DNA of 64,000 bases, taken from positions 62,001-126,000 of the forward strand of contig CAMFJH010000003.1 of NCBI GenBank assembly GCA_945956915.1. The letters are read 5' to 3'. Below the pieces are notes generated by a model that worked only from the letters and a program-made list of their open reading frames with translations, searched no databases and was not told where the DNA came from. The DNA comes from an uncultured Francisellaceae bacterium. Lineage in GTDB: Bacteria > Pseudomonadota > Gammaproteobacteria > UBA6186 > Azoamicaceae. How positions within the stretch are numbered: position 1 is the first letter of the stretch; each line of letters begins with the position of its first letter. Shown one piece after another: positions 48,158 through 56,731 of this stretch. Both the position numbers and the translations under genes were made by a program.

Positions 48158-49603
48158 CTATCCTGCTTTAGTGGGTATTTTATCAGGATATAACTCCGAC
48201 ATCAGTTTAGATTGCCCATTTGCTGTCACAATTCGGGCATGAATGCGTCTAAAATTTTGAGGATCACTTAAACCACAGGAATGGCAAATATCCAGGGTTT
48301 CTTTTACAACATTATTCACATAATTGGCAACCCGTACTGATTTGTCAGTGGGATCCAATGCGCGTTCAAGATAAGGGTTGTGGGTGGTAATACCGGTTGG
48401 GCAATGATTGGTATGGCATTTTAAAGCTTGAATACAGCCTAAAGCAAAAGCAAAGCCACGGGCGGAGTTGATCATATCAGCCCCCATACACAAGGCCCAA
48501 GCGACTTCGGCAGGAGTAATTAATTTGCCGGCTGCAATAATTTTAATGCGATCGCGCAGGCCATACTCGACTAATTTATCAACCAGGATGGGTAAACTTT
48601 CTGCAATAGGCAAACCCATATAATCGACAAGACTGGCTGGTGCAGCGCCAGTGCCCCCTTCAGCCCCGTCTAAGGTAATAAAATCGGGTGCACTTTCTGG
48701 GCCTCGTTTTATAATCGCTCTGCATAAATCGTCTAGCATGGTATCAGAGCCTAAGACCGTTTTAAAGCCAGTGGGTTTGCCCGATAAGCGTCGAATACGG
48801 TCTATAAAATCTAATAATTGTTCTACGTTAGCAATTTCAGGAAAGCGGTTAGGGCTAATGGAATCTTGATGGGGTTTAATCATCCGGATGGTTGCAATTT
48901 CAGGGGTGACTTTGGCTGCTGGTAAAATACCACCTTTTCCGGGTTTTGCACCTTGACTGAGTTTTATTTCAAACATTTTGATTTGAGGGTATAAAGCAGT
49001 ACCGCGAACCGCTTCTTCATTGAGATTGCCTTCCAGATCGCAAAAACCATATTTTGCAGTGCCTATTTGTGCGATCAGATCACATCCACTTTCTAAATGA
49101 TAGGGTGAGACGCCGCCTTCACCTGTATTTAACCAACAACCTGATGATTTTGCCCCATAGGAAAGTGCGAGCACGGCATTTTTAGAAATAGAACCATAGC
49201 TCATTGCAGAAATATTAAAAAAACTGGCGGTGCTGTAGGGGAATTTGCAGTGGGGGCCAATCACAAGGGGATTGGGGACGCGTTTTTCAAAAGTGGGGAA
49301 GGGGGCATTGACAAAAAATACGGTTCCTACAGGATGTAAATCACGAGTGGAGCCAAAACCCACCATAGAATCAGCATTTTTGGATGCCTTATATATCCAT
49401 GAACGATCGGCTCGATTAAAAGGCAATTCTTCTCTGTCAGAAGAAAACCAGTACTGTCGTAAATAAACACCTAACCATTCTAGAAAATAACGAAAATAGC
49501 CTACCACTGGGTAAGTTCTCAAAATAGAATGTGGTTTTTGGATAAGGTTCCAACACAAGAGTATAATCAGAAAAAGAGCAATACAGGCAATGGTGATCAT
49601 CAT
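48158..49603 (-). CDS. FMN-binding glutamate synthase-like protein, membrane anchored
   Basis: 481 residues. An N-terminal membrane helix (about 1-19) is followed by the glutamate synthase central FMN domain: NISAMSYGSISKNAVLALS, GEGGVSPYH, GAKPGKGGILP, ITLDGAEGGTGAAP and GADMINSARGFAFALGCIQA. Cysteines in CHTNHCPTG correspond to iron-sulfur ligands of GltB. The amidotransferase domain of true GltB is missing, so it is not a complete glutamate synthase. Such stand-alone proteins are widespread but their reaction is not settled. The first gene of the leftward string, its ATG follows AAGGAGAAAG. Confidence 0.9.
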   Translation of the reverse strand: MMITIACIALFLIILLCWNLIQKPHSILRTYPVVGYFRYFLEWLGVYLRQYWFSSDREELPFNRADRSWIYKASKNADSMVGFGSTRDLHPVGTVFFVNAPFPTFEKRVPNPLVIGPHCKFPYSTASFFNISAMSYGSISKNAVLALSYGAKSSGCWLNTGEGGVSPYHLESGCDLIAQIGTAKYGFCDLEGNLNEEAVRGTALYPQIKMFEIKLSQGAKPGKGGILPAAKVTPEIATIRMIKPHQDSISPNRFPEIANVEQLLDFIDRIRRLSGKPTGFKTVLGSDTMLDDLCRAIIKRGPESAPDFITLDGAEGGTGAAPASLVDYMGLPIAESLPILVDKLVEYGLRDRIKIIAAGKLITPAEVAWALCMGADMINSARGFAFALGCIQALKCHTNHCPTGITTHNPYLERALDPTDKSVRVANYVNNVVKETLDICHSCGLSDPQNFRRIHARIVTANGQSKLMSELYPDKIPTKAG

Positions 49604-49761
49604 ATTTTCTTTCTCCTTAGTTATCTATCCTTCGGGCTTTTTTTATTAAGTATGTTTTTGCCATTATAACGGATATAGAGGCTTTTAACCAATTGGAAAT
49701 ATGTAAGTTAATTTTTAATCTTACGCTGACATACACCTAAGACTAATCGTAGTTGCACCTA

Positions 49762-49791
49762 TTGTACTTTGATCAGAAAATCAGGTAAGAT
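49762..49791 (+). promoter_or_regulatory. Candidate promoter of the small ankyrin-like gene
   Basis: TTGTAC (49762-49767), an 18-base spacer and TAAGAT (49786-49791), 36 bases before the ATG at 49827. A TACAAT at 49794 is an alternative -10. Confidence 0.35.
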
Positions 49792-49826
49792 GGTACAATG
49801 AATACTTATTAGATATGGAGCTAACT

Positions 49827-50135
49827 ATGTCAAAGCCTGAACCTTTTGCCGAGTCTTTGTATAGAGCGATAAAAAGTGATCGTCTTGATTTTTTGGAGGC
49901 TTTGGTGCCGGAAGATGTCGTTTCTGATATAGAGTTTTTTCAGTATTGTGGCGAAACCCCAGTGGGCCTTGCTATCCGTGAAGGTAAAGAACGTCTATTA
50001 CCCCTTCTATTAGCCAAAGCCGATAAATACTTCGCGCTCGATACAGCCGTGCGCCTTAATCAAATACCCGTCATTCAGTATTTACGCTCAAAATGCCCTT
50101 ATCCACAAAGGTTTTTGGGGTTTTTAGGGCTTTAA
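49827..50135 (+). CDS. Small ankyrin-like protein
   Basis: 102 residues from ATG 49827, which has GGAG six bases upstream; an in-frame ATG at 49815 overlaps that site and is less likely. The sequence has an ankyrin-type helix pattern: AIKSDRLDFLEALVPEDV, then GETPVGLAIREGKERLLPLLL and LDTAVRLNQIPVIQYLRSK. That is about two degenerate repeats, without signal peptide. Ankyrin proteins are frequent among effectors of intracellular Legionellales, but nothing here shows secretion. Confidence 0.6.
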   Translation: MSKPEPFAESLYRAIKSDRLDFLEALVPEDVVSDIEFFQYCGETPVGLAIREGKERLLPLLLAKADKYFALDTAVRLNQIPVIQYLRSKCPYPQRFLGFLGL

Positions 50136-50152
50136 CACTCACCCGGCTGCCG

Positions 50153-50177
50153 CCAAAACCAAAATTTAAGGTTTTGG
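50153..50177. terminator. Inverted repeat between convergent genes, possible weak terminator
   Basis: CCAAAACC (50153-50160) pairs with GGTTTTGG (50170-50177) around a 9-base loop. It lies just after the ankyrin-like gene and covers the last codons of the opposing 87-residue gene. No clear T-run follows on either strand. Confidence 0.3.
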
Positions 50178-50429
50178 AGATTTAGGGCTAGGCAAAGCGG
50201 GGCTTTGTTTATCCAATTCTTTTAAGCGTTGTAGAATTTCTGCATCGTGGGTGAAATCGGTTCGGGCTTGTTCAAATAAATCTTCGCACTGTTTTTCTTG
50301 TGTAGAGGGTGGATAAGGCAGATTAATTTGATCAGGCAACTTAGGAATCTCAAATTGTAGACCTTGTCTTTGAAAAAATAACACAATTGGAACGATGTCA
50401 TCTTGAGTATTGAATTTTTGTTGGCTCAT
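50166..50429 (-). CDS. Hypothetical protein, 87 residues, proline-rich ends
   Basis: Not recognised. Soluble and hydrophilic: KLPDQINLPYPP in the middle, a helical stretch QCEDLFEQARTDFTHDAEILQRLKEL-like towards the end, and a Pro/Ser/Lys tail (LPSPKSPKP). The ATG at 50429 has an AGGA-type site about ten bases upstream. It could be co-transcribed with the 84-residue gene upstream on the same strand (73-base gap). Confidence 0.5.
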   Translation of the reverse strand: MSQQKFNTQDDIVPIVLFFQRQGLQFEIPKLPDQINLPYPPSTQEKQCEDLFEQARTDFTHDAEILQRLKELDKQSPALPSPKSPKP

Positions 50430-50502
50430 CTTTAAGGATCCTCGATCATATAAAATCTATTGGACCAGTTTAAAGCATAAAGTTCCTTAAGATCAATAGG
50501 GG

Positions 50503-50757
50503 TTAGTAAGGGTAAGCGCCCTCACGCTCATATAGCCTACCGCTGGCAACACCTTGTTCGTAAAGGCTTTTAAATTTAAATACCAAATACTGAAGGGCAG
50601 CTTCGCGATTTTGATTTTCCAAACGCGTTTCTATTATTTGCATCATTTGCTCAGCCTGAGCATTAAAATCTAAAACATGACTGTACACTGAAATATTCCC
50701 TGTTGACACACTAATAGAGAATTTTAGCTGAAAAACTGGTGTTTCGCAATAACCCAT
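50503..50757 (-). CDS. Hypothetical protein, 84 residues
   Basis: Not recognised. An N-terminal beta-rich half (VFQLKFSISVSTGNISVYSH) is followed by helices (AQAEQMMQIIETRLENQNR, ALQYLVFKFKSLYEQG). No signal peptide and no clear Shine-Dalgarno site before the ATG at 50757. It is divergent from nfuA with only 34 bases between the starts, so the two must share a compact promoter region. Confidence 0.45.
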   Translation of the reverse strand: MGYCETPVFQLKFSISVSTGNISVYSHVLDFNAQAEQMMQIIETRLENQNREAALQYLVFKFKSLYEQGVASGRLYEREGAYPY

Positions 50758-50791
50758 GGTATAAAGATCTTAAGAGATATCAAAGAGGTCT

Positions 50792-51415
50792 ATGATGATA
50801 AGCACAGAAACTGCATGTTCCACTACAAAAATGCCCTTTATCCATGTTAGCGAAAAAGCCATGCAACATTTTCAAAAATTGCTCGCCAAAGAAGATACGC
50901 CTGGCATGAATTTACGCGTGCATGTTGAAAGTCCGGGTACGCCCTTAGCGGATGTGGGTGTCACTTTTTGCCCTGCGGGTGATGAGGAAGAAAATGATTA
51001 TAAAATCGAGTTTGCAGATTTCATTTTGTTTGTCGATAAAGCTTCTGAGGCGGCTTTGCAGGATGCCACTATTGATTATGAAGAAAATAATTGGGGTGGG
51101 CAGTTGTCTGTGAAAGCGCCCTATCTCAAAGGGCGGGAACCCACTGTTGGCAGTTCTTTAGAAGAACGTGTACAGTATGTATTAGATACAGAAATAACGC
51201 CTAGTTTGGCAAGCCATGGAGGGCGAGTGAGTCTGGTAGAGATTCTGGAAGGCGGAATCATTGTTTTGCGTTTTGGGGGTGGTTGTCAGGGATGTGGTAT
51301 GGTAACCGTTACTTTAAAGCATGGCATAGAAAAAACCTTAAAGGAAAAATTTCCAGAAATCTGCGAGGTTCGAGATCTAACGGATCATAAAAGTGGTGAA
51401 AATCCTTATTATTGA
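50792..51415 (+). CDS. nfuA: Fe/S biogenesis protein NfuA
   Basis: Carrier that receives 4Fe-4S clusters and passes them to target enzymes. 207 residues: an N-terminal degenerate A-type domain (about 17-110; FIHVSEKAMQHFQKLLAKE, CPAGDEEEN) and a C-terminal Nfu domain with the cluster-binding CXXC in GGGCQGCGMVTVTLKHGIEKTL (about residues 163-184), ending EVRDLTDHKSGENPYY as in E. coli. It is about 15 residues longer at the N-terminus than the 191-residue E. coli protein. AGAGG precedes the start. Confidence 0.95.
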   Translation: MMISTETACSTTKMPFIHVSEKAMQHFQKLLAKEDTPGMNLRVHVESPGTPLADVGVTFCPAGDEEENDYKIEFADFILFVDKASEAALQDATIDYEENNWGGQLSVKAPYLKGREPTVGSSLEERVQYVLDTEITPSLASHGGRVSLVEILEGGIIVLRFGGGCQGCGMVTVTLKHGIEKTLKEKFPEICEVRDLTDHKSGENPYY

Positions 51416-51426
51416 GGAGATGCAAG

Positions 51427-51615
51427 ATGCTATTTAGGCGACAAGCACCGATATTAAGAAACTATGTTAGTGACTCAGGTTATTTCTTCAGTACCCTAGA
51501 AGCAGAAGGGTCTTTATCCAGACGTTTAGAAGAAGAAAAATACAAACGAATTGCTGCATTGCGTGATAACCCGCTAACACCAGAGCCGCTGAAAAAAATC
51601 TGGGAAGATTTTTAA
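51427..51615 (+). CDS. Small hypothetical protein downstream of nfuA
   Basis: 62 residues from ATG 51427, preceded by GAGGAG at seven bases; the in-frame TTG at 51412 overlaps the nfuA stop and is less likely. Basic and hydrophilic with a helical middle (LSRRLEEEKYKRIAALRDNP) and the end LTPEPLKKIWEDF. Not recognised. It follows nfuA by 11 bases and is surely in the same transcript. Confidence 0.6.
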   Translation: MLFRRQAPILRNYVSDSGYFFSTLEAEGSLSRRLEEEKYKRIAALRDNPLTPEPLKKIWEDF

Positions 51616-51620
51616 ATAGC

Positions 51621-52718
51621 CTACTGAAACATAACAGGGCTTTCAAAGTCGCTTTGATGAGGATTTCGTATTCTCATTTGTATCTTCTGGAGTTCACCTT
51701 CATTCAGCGGGTTATCTCGAAGATCAATATTAAATACAGTGGGGTTGGCGAGCAAAGCCACTGCCAAGGTATACACCCCTTCTTTTTTGAGTTGATTGCC
51801 AGCTAATTGAATGCGTTTTAAGCTATGATTTTTGGCGAGCATTACCCCAATACGACTCCCGGCCATTGAGCTAAGCTGATTGTAAGATAAATTAATAGAC
51901 TGCAACGTTTTATTTTTTTCAAGACCTATACATAAAGCATCAATACCCTTATCGCCTAAAGAATTATGGTGTAAATCCAGATGTTTTAATGTGGTGTTGC
52001 TTAATAAAATGGGATATAAAAATTTCATTGCTTGACCACTTAATTGGTTTCCACCTAAATGCATTGCTTTTAGATGTGTATTATTAATCAAGGCAGGGAT
52101 CAGGCTTTTAAAACCGATTAGACCTAATAAATTATTCGATAAATCTAAGCGGATCAATGAAGGATGATCAAATAATACTTTAGAGAATTCAGGCATACTT
52201 TCTGGACTGATAAAATTATTAGAGATGGATAAATATTTTAAATGCGTGTTTTGGGTTAATGATCTGCAAAGATATTGAATACCTGTATCATCAATACAAT
52301 TATCCGCAAGATCCAAAGTAGATAATGTGCTATTTTTTGATAATAAAAAAGCGAATTGTTTAATGCCCATATCTTTTAAATTATTCGAAGCTAATGCTAA
52401 GGATAACAAACAAGTATTTTCTAACAATGCAGAAACCAAATGTGTAGCGCCTTCCGTACCGATTTGATTTTGATTGAGTACCAGTTTTTTAAGGCTTCGG
52501 TTATGCATTAGGGCAATAGCTAAACTGGCCATGCCTGAAGGACCTATCTTGTTCTGACTCAGATCTAATATGCGGATTGTATGATTATGGCGAAGGGCTG
52601 CGGCCAGTTCTGAAGCCTTACAATCATTCAATTGTTGATTGTGTAGAGACACTGTACACAAATGCGGATCATTTTGTGTTATTTTTTCTAATAAGTTTTT
52701 AAATGCTATCATGCCCAT
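51621..52718 (-). CDS. Leucine-rich repeat protein (ribonuclease-inhibitor type)
   Basis: 365 residues made almost wholly of about eleven 28-residue leucine-rich repeats of the form LxxLxLxxNxIgxxGaxxLaxaLxxNxx, e.g. TIRILDLSQNKIGPSGMASL and TLKHLDLHHNSLGDKGIDAL. This RI-type repeat is eukaryotic-like and common in proteins of Legionella and chlamydia relatives that meet host factors. There is no signal peptide, membrane helix or additional catalytic domain. The ATG at 52718 and the one six bases on are both possible; neither has a strong ribosome-binding site. It is a candidate host-directed protein by family resemblance only. Confidence 0.85.
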   Translation of the reverse strand: MGMIAFKNLLEKITQNDPHLCTVSLHNQQLNDCKASELAAALRHNHTIRILDLSQNKIGPSGMASLAIALMHNRSLKKLVLNQNQIGTEGATHLVSALLENTCLLSLALASNNLKDMGIKQFAFLLSKNSTLSTLDLADNCIDDTGIQYLCRSLTQNTHLKYLSISNNFISPESMPEFSKVLFDHPSLIRLDLSNNLLGLIGFKSLIPALINNTHLKAMHLGGNQLSGQAMKFLYPILLSNTTLKHLDLHHNSLGDKGIDALCIGLEKNKTLQSINLSYNQLSSMAGSRIGVMLAKNHSLKRIQLAGNQLKKEGVYTLAVALLANPTVFNIDLRDNPLNEGELQKIQMRIRNPHQSDFESPVMFQ

Positions 52719-52793
52719 ACTACGCCATTGCCATCCATTCTAAGATTTTAATATCCTAATAAGTATAGTAGCTAACGAAGTTCCTTGCCTCAC

Positions 52794-52821
52794 TTGTATA
52801 GTCACAAAACCCTGTTAAGAT
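52794..52821 (+). promoter_or_regulatory. Candidate extended -10 promoter of the 37-residue membrane peptide gene
   Basis: TTGTAT (52794-52799), a 16-base spacer and TAAGAT (52816-52821) with an upstream TG. The same TGTTAAGAT -10 block precedes sspB. Confidence 0.4.
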
Positions 52822-52855
52822 AGAGATGTGTAGGTAAGATGAGGTATTCTGACAT

Positions 52856-52969
52856 ATGTCAAATAGAAAGAATCGTATATCCAACGATATGGCCGATGGC
52901 ATTGCTGCGGTGATATTAATTTTTATGGCAGTATCAGGTGTAGTTTATTGGTTGCATACCATGCCTTAA
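52856..52969 (+). CDS. Predicted 37-residue single-span membrane peptide
   Basis: Short open frame starting MSNRKNRISNDMADGIAA and continuing with one hydrophobic span (about residues 16-33) before the end WLHTMP. The basic N-terminus with a single hydrophobic helix fits a small inner-membrane protein. A GAGG site lies 11 bases upstream and a promoter candidate further up. The start codon sits in a 12-bp palindrome (TGACATATGTCA, 52850-52861). Function unknown; no homologue is recognised. Confidence 0.5.
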   Translation: MSNRKNRISNDMADGIAAVILIFMAVSGVVYWLHTMP

Positions 52970-52985
52970 ATAGGTCTTTAATCGA

Positions 52986-53014
52986 TGTCTGGCTCTTTAG
53001 ATTTCAGCCAGGCA
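52986..53014. terminator. Hairpin between convergent genes, probable terminator
   Basis: TGTCTGGCT (52986-52994) pairs with AGCCAGGCA (53006-53014), nine base pairs with one G-T, around an 11-base loop. It sits between the end of the small membrane peptide gene and the end of the opposing 1187-residue gene and could serve both, though no strong T-run follows. Confidence 0.4.
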
Positions 53015-53026
53015 GTCCTTAAACAA

Positions 53027-56000
53027 TTAATGTAACCCCAATTTTTTTTTCTTAGGCATATCGACTTCATTATCAGTTGGTTGAGAGGTTAGTTTGCTGT
53101 CAGTTTTTTGACTAGAATGAGGAATAGAAGGGTTGTCAGAAGTTTTAAATGCTATTGATTTTGAACGGATTTCTAAAGGAACTCTTTGTTGTGTTTGCAG
53201 ATCCGCTGAGGATGTTTTTGTGGATACGGAAGGGGGCAAGGATGGAGTAGATGTTTCAACTGTGGGTAAGATAGGTGTCGATTTCAAGCCCAATAATTTA
53301 GAAAAAAATGATTTCATTTTTTCTGTGAAAGAGAGTGGTTTCTTCTTTATGGGTTCAGATGTTTTTGTATTGTTGATAATTTTTTGCGTATTATTAGACA
53401 AATCAAGTACAACTGGCGAAGGCTTTTCAATGGTTTCAAGTTTTTCTTGAATCTTAGAATTGAGAATTTCTAATTCTTGAATCTTTGCTTTAAGATCTCG
53501 AAGGTTCATTTTTTCTAAAAATTCTGGTTGCTCAACTTCTGTTGTATGTTTTATCAGCATTTCTTTGAATGTTTTTTTATCATTGGCCGAAAGATTTAAA
53601 AGGGGATCATTATTTATTTTATGTAATGCTTGCATTATTTTTGTTCGGTCGTTACGGTATTGTTGTATCATTTCTTTTTTAAATTTTTGAAGCATCTCAA
53701 GTTTTTTGTCTAAAGCTTCATTGTATTCTGCAAAGTTTTTACTTCTACTTTCAAGTTCGCTAAAATCTAAGTTTTTTAAAAACTCATAAGGTTCAGTGAT
53801 TGATGAAAATTGTTTTTGTTTTGTCAATAATTCCCGATCATTAGGGTCAAGTTCTGTTATTAATTTTAACCTTTCCTGTATTTCTTTTCGATCAAGTATA
53901 TATTTTTGTATCATAGGTAAAGCACTTGAATATTGTTTGGGATCAATTTTTGAAACTTTTAATACATCCATAAACTCTTTTTGCCTAGATAATTCAAAAG
54001 TGCGATCTCTTGTTTCTACAGCACTTTTTATTGCTATTTGTTTTGTTACGCCACGGTACACATTTGTTAAGGAATAAAGCATTTGCTTTGAGGTTTCTTG
54101 CTGTTTTGCAGATGTAAGTTTATCATTAAGCACAGTCATTCTAACTTTTTGTGATTCTGATAACTCTCGTTTACATTTAAACATAGATGCGATTTCTGCT
54201 ATTTCCTGTTCTGAGTAAGTAGCTTTAACACCCCCTGGGATACTATTTTTTGCATTTCCTACAAAATCAAAACGCCATTTGGTTCCATCATAATAATGGA
54301 TTGTAGAAACCTCGAAACCTTTAGGCGTGGTGAAATATATCTTTGTTTTATCGGCATCATTTTCTTTAAAGGGTTTATTTTTCGATGTTTCTTGAAATTC
54401 TACACCCTGAAATTTTAGGCTTGATAATATTTGATCTTTTTCCAAATGCAATTCAAATACTTTTTTCGAGCGTTCAATATCAGTCTCCAATGACTTTGGT
54501 AGCAAGTTTCCAAATTGGTCTATTGCGTTCCCAGTTAGTGTTTGTAATTTTTTTAATTCTTCCTCCGATAGTTCATTGATATCTCTATTGTTCAGAAATT
54601 GTAGAATGGTTGAAAACTGTTCGTGTAATTTAGGTGTATAAAATTTGTCATGCGCGCTTGTATAAACAAGTAGTGCAAGCATGGTGCATGCCCCAACAGG
54701 CGAGATATCAGCAACTAAGTTTGCTGAAGCAATGCCATTTAATACGGTAGAGCTAAAATGTTCATATACAGATTCTGTAATGCCCGATAAACTTTCTTTG
54801 ATAGTACCGCCTAAAGTATTCGAGGCAATGTCTTTTCCTACGGCTGAAAACATGCTTAACACGCGTAGTTGAAAGCTTGGATCTTGAATGGCAGTGCTAA
54901 AATTATGAGGCTGTATGAAAGTGATGACATCTACTATATTTTTTGCGGCATCCACGCCAGAGATAAGACTGGCAGCGCCACCCAAAAGGTAATCTGCTGT
55001 TGTTCGCGTTGTTATACCTTCGTCTTCAGCTTTATTTTGAATTTTTTTAAGGTTTCCATATTGAAAGTTATTCGTTGATTCTAGTTTTTTTTGTGTTAAA
55101 TCTGTATTTGCGGCTTCAAGTGCTCGTCCTAATTTTAGATAGAAAGCATCTCTTCTTTGAACTTCTAATAATTGATGATAGCTATTATCCAATGATTCCA
55201 TTACATCAGCAGTTGCCGCTTGAGATTCTAAAGCTGCATAGAGGAGTTCTCCATACTGCTTGTCGTCTATCGTATCAAAGGTTTGTAAAGTATTCAGTTT
55301 TGTACTAACTTCACTACTGTTTGCTTGGGCACGATTGGTAACTTCTTTTGCTTTATTTCTAAACTCATCAAAAGACTGCTTGCCTTTTTGTTTTAGTTTT
55401 TCAGTATCCTTATCAAATGCATTCAAAAATTGAATAGCAATTTTTCTTTGTGCTTCATCATTAGAGCGCAGAAGTTTGACAATTTCATCAATAGCTTTAT
55501 TTTCTGCTTCAAGATCCTTTTCTTTAAGTATGTTAACCACCTTCTCTTGGGTTTTGATGAGCTCGTTCAACTTTTTTTGTTCGGGTTCTGTTTCAGCATT
55601 TTCTTTTTTATTTTTTAATTCCTGAAGTTTTTTTATTTGAGTAGAAAGAGAGTTTTCTTCTTGGATTTTTATTTGCTGGTCTAACAATTTCTGTTGTTCA
55701 GTAGATGTGGCATGTTTTCTTTTTGCTTTTAATGTTTCAAGGGATTCTATGTTTGCTTGAGTAAATACTGCGCTATTATTTGCATTTTCTAACGCAGATC
55801 TCGCATCTGCTGGGATTGTAAGTGCTATGTTTAACCATTTCTCACGACCTGTTGTAATAGCTGTTGCTGTCAAGGTACCTAATAATGTGGCACCTAAGCC
55901 AATACCACCTGTGGTAAGGCCCAGAGCAACAAGACCTGCAGCTTTTATAGCTGTTTTGGCACCTTCTTTCTTAATTTTCTTTTTAACCCTGATACCTGTT

Positions 56001-56590
56001 GCAAAAGCTTTATCCTTAATTTTAGATCTTTCTCGCCCTACTTTCACTGCCAATGCATCGTAGGTTCCATTAAATGATGCTCGAGCATCCATTGTAAGAG
56101 GCGTTTTTGAAGCTTTATAGACATCTTTTAGATCTTTTTCTTGGGACATCGCTTCATGCAAGCCAGAATCTGATAGTGCTCGTACCCTAAACATTTCCGT
56201 AGTGGTATTTATTACAGAAACTTGCAAACTCATTTTGATATTGTCTATAGTGTTTAAAAGATGCTTTGCAAATACGCTAGCTTCTTCTAGTTTTGTACTT
56301 ATGGTAATTTTTTTATGAATTTTTTTTTCCAACCAATAAGCATCTTCTAATATCTTATTATTTTTTTGCAGTTCATCATTTTCGAGCAAGGCTTGTGCTA
56401 TGTCAAAACGTTGGTGTTTAATTGCATATTCAAGCAAATAACAGTGCTGCTTTCCATTAATATCCGTGTGGATCAACCCTTTTTTGTTTTTAAGGTTTTT
56501 TACAGACGAGTTGTCTAGCTCAAGCAGGAGCTTCTCAGCTTCAGAGTGTGCTTTATTATCATTATCAATTTCTACTGGAGTTGTACTCAT
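53027..56590 (-). CDS. Large coiled-coil protein of unknown function, candidate host-directed effector
   Basis: 1187 residues, no family recognised. An ankyrin-like piece opens it (HCYLLEYAIKHQRFDIAQALLEND, about residues 46-70). A Gly/Ala-rich hydrophobic stretch (about 215-250, AAGLVALGLTTGGIG) may be a membrane hairpin. Long charged coiled coils follow (about 275-400 and 840-1060), with another hydrophobic patch near 640-670 (SPVGACTMLALLVYTS). The C-terminal 120 residues are Pro/Ser/Thr-rich and end in the basic KKKKLGLH. There is no signal peptide. Size, coiled coils and hydrophobic hairpins resemble effectors of intracellular Legionellales, but no secretion signal can be proven here. 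Confidence 0.75.
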   Translation of the reverse strand: MSTTPVEIDNDNKAHSEAEKLLLELDNSSVKNLKNKKGLIHTDINGKQHCYLLEYAIKHQRFDIAQALLENDELQKNNKILEDAYWLEKKIHKKITISTKLEEASVFAKHLLNTIDNIKMSLQVSVINTTTEMFRVRALSDSGLHEAMSQEKDLKDVYKASKTPLTMDARASFNGTYDALAVKVGRERSKIKDKAFATGIRVKKKIKKEGAKTAIKAAGLVALGLTTGGIGLGATLLGTLTATAITTGREKWLNIALTIPADARSALENANNSAVFTQANIESLETLKAKRKHATSTEQQKLLDQQIKIQEENSLSTQIKKLQELKNKKENAETEPEQKKLNELIKTQEKVVNILKEKDLEAENKAIDEIVKLLRSNDEAQRKIAIQFLNAFDKDTEKLKQKGKQSFDEFRNKAKEVTNRAQANSSEVSTKLNTLQTFDTIDDKQYGELLYAALESQAATADVMESLDNSYHQLLEVQRRDAFYLKLGRALEAANTDLTQKKLESTNNFQYGNLKKIQNKAEDEGITTRTTADYLLGGAASLISGVDAAKNIVDVITFIQPHNFSTAIQDPSFQLRVLSMFSAVGKDIASNTLGGTIKESLSGITESVYEHFSSTVLNGIASANLVADISPVGACTMLALLVYTSAHDKFYTPKLHEQFSTILQFLNNRDINELSEEELKKLQTLTGNAIDQFGNLLPKSLETDIERSKKVFELHLEKDQILSSLKFQGVEFQETSKNKPFKENDADKTKIYFTTPKGFEVSTIHYYDGTKWRFDFVGNAKNSIPGGVKATYSEQEIAEIASMFKCKRELSESQKVRMTVLNDKLTSAKQQETSKQMLYSLTNVYRGVTKQIAIKSAVETRDRTFELSRQKEFMDVLKVSKIDPKQYSSALPMIQKYILDRKEIQERLKLITELDPNDRELLTKQKQFSSITEPYEFLKNLDFSELESRSKNFAEYNEALDKKLEMLQKFKKEMIQQYRNDRTKIMQALHKINNDPLLNLSANDKKTFKEMLIKHTTEVEQPEFLEKMNLRDLKAKIQELEILNSKIQEKLETIEKPSPVVLDLSNNTQKIINNTKTSEPIKKKPLSFTEKMKSFFSKLLGLKSTPILPTVETSTPSLPPSVSTKTSSADLQTQQRVPLEIRSKSIAFKTSDNPSIPHSSQKTDSKLTSQPTDNEVDMPKKKKLGLH

Positions 56591-56731
56591 ACTCTACTAC
56601 CCATTAAGAAATACAGCCATATTAAGACTGTGTATATATAATGAGTAGTTTTTTCCTTAAAAGTTCAATACGGTATCAGTCCATGTAGCGGCAATTTAGA
56701 AATGTCTGATTTATGTTTTTAATTCGCTATT

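Noticed and set aside
49604..49826. tRNA or other RNA gene in the divergent gap upstream of the FMN protein
   Set aside because: No cloverleaf or stable hairpin is visible; AT-rich promoter sequence only.
56591..56731. Small gene or RNA in the gap between the coiled-coil gene and the flavoprotein gene
   Set aside because: No frame with a ribosome-binding site and no clear hairpin or tRNA fold was seen; it probably holds only the promoter of the coiled-coil gene.
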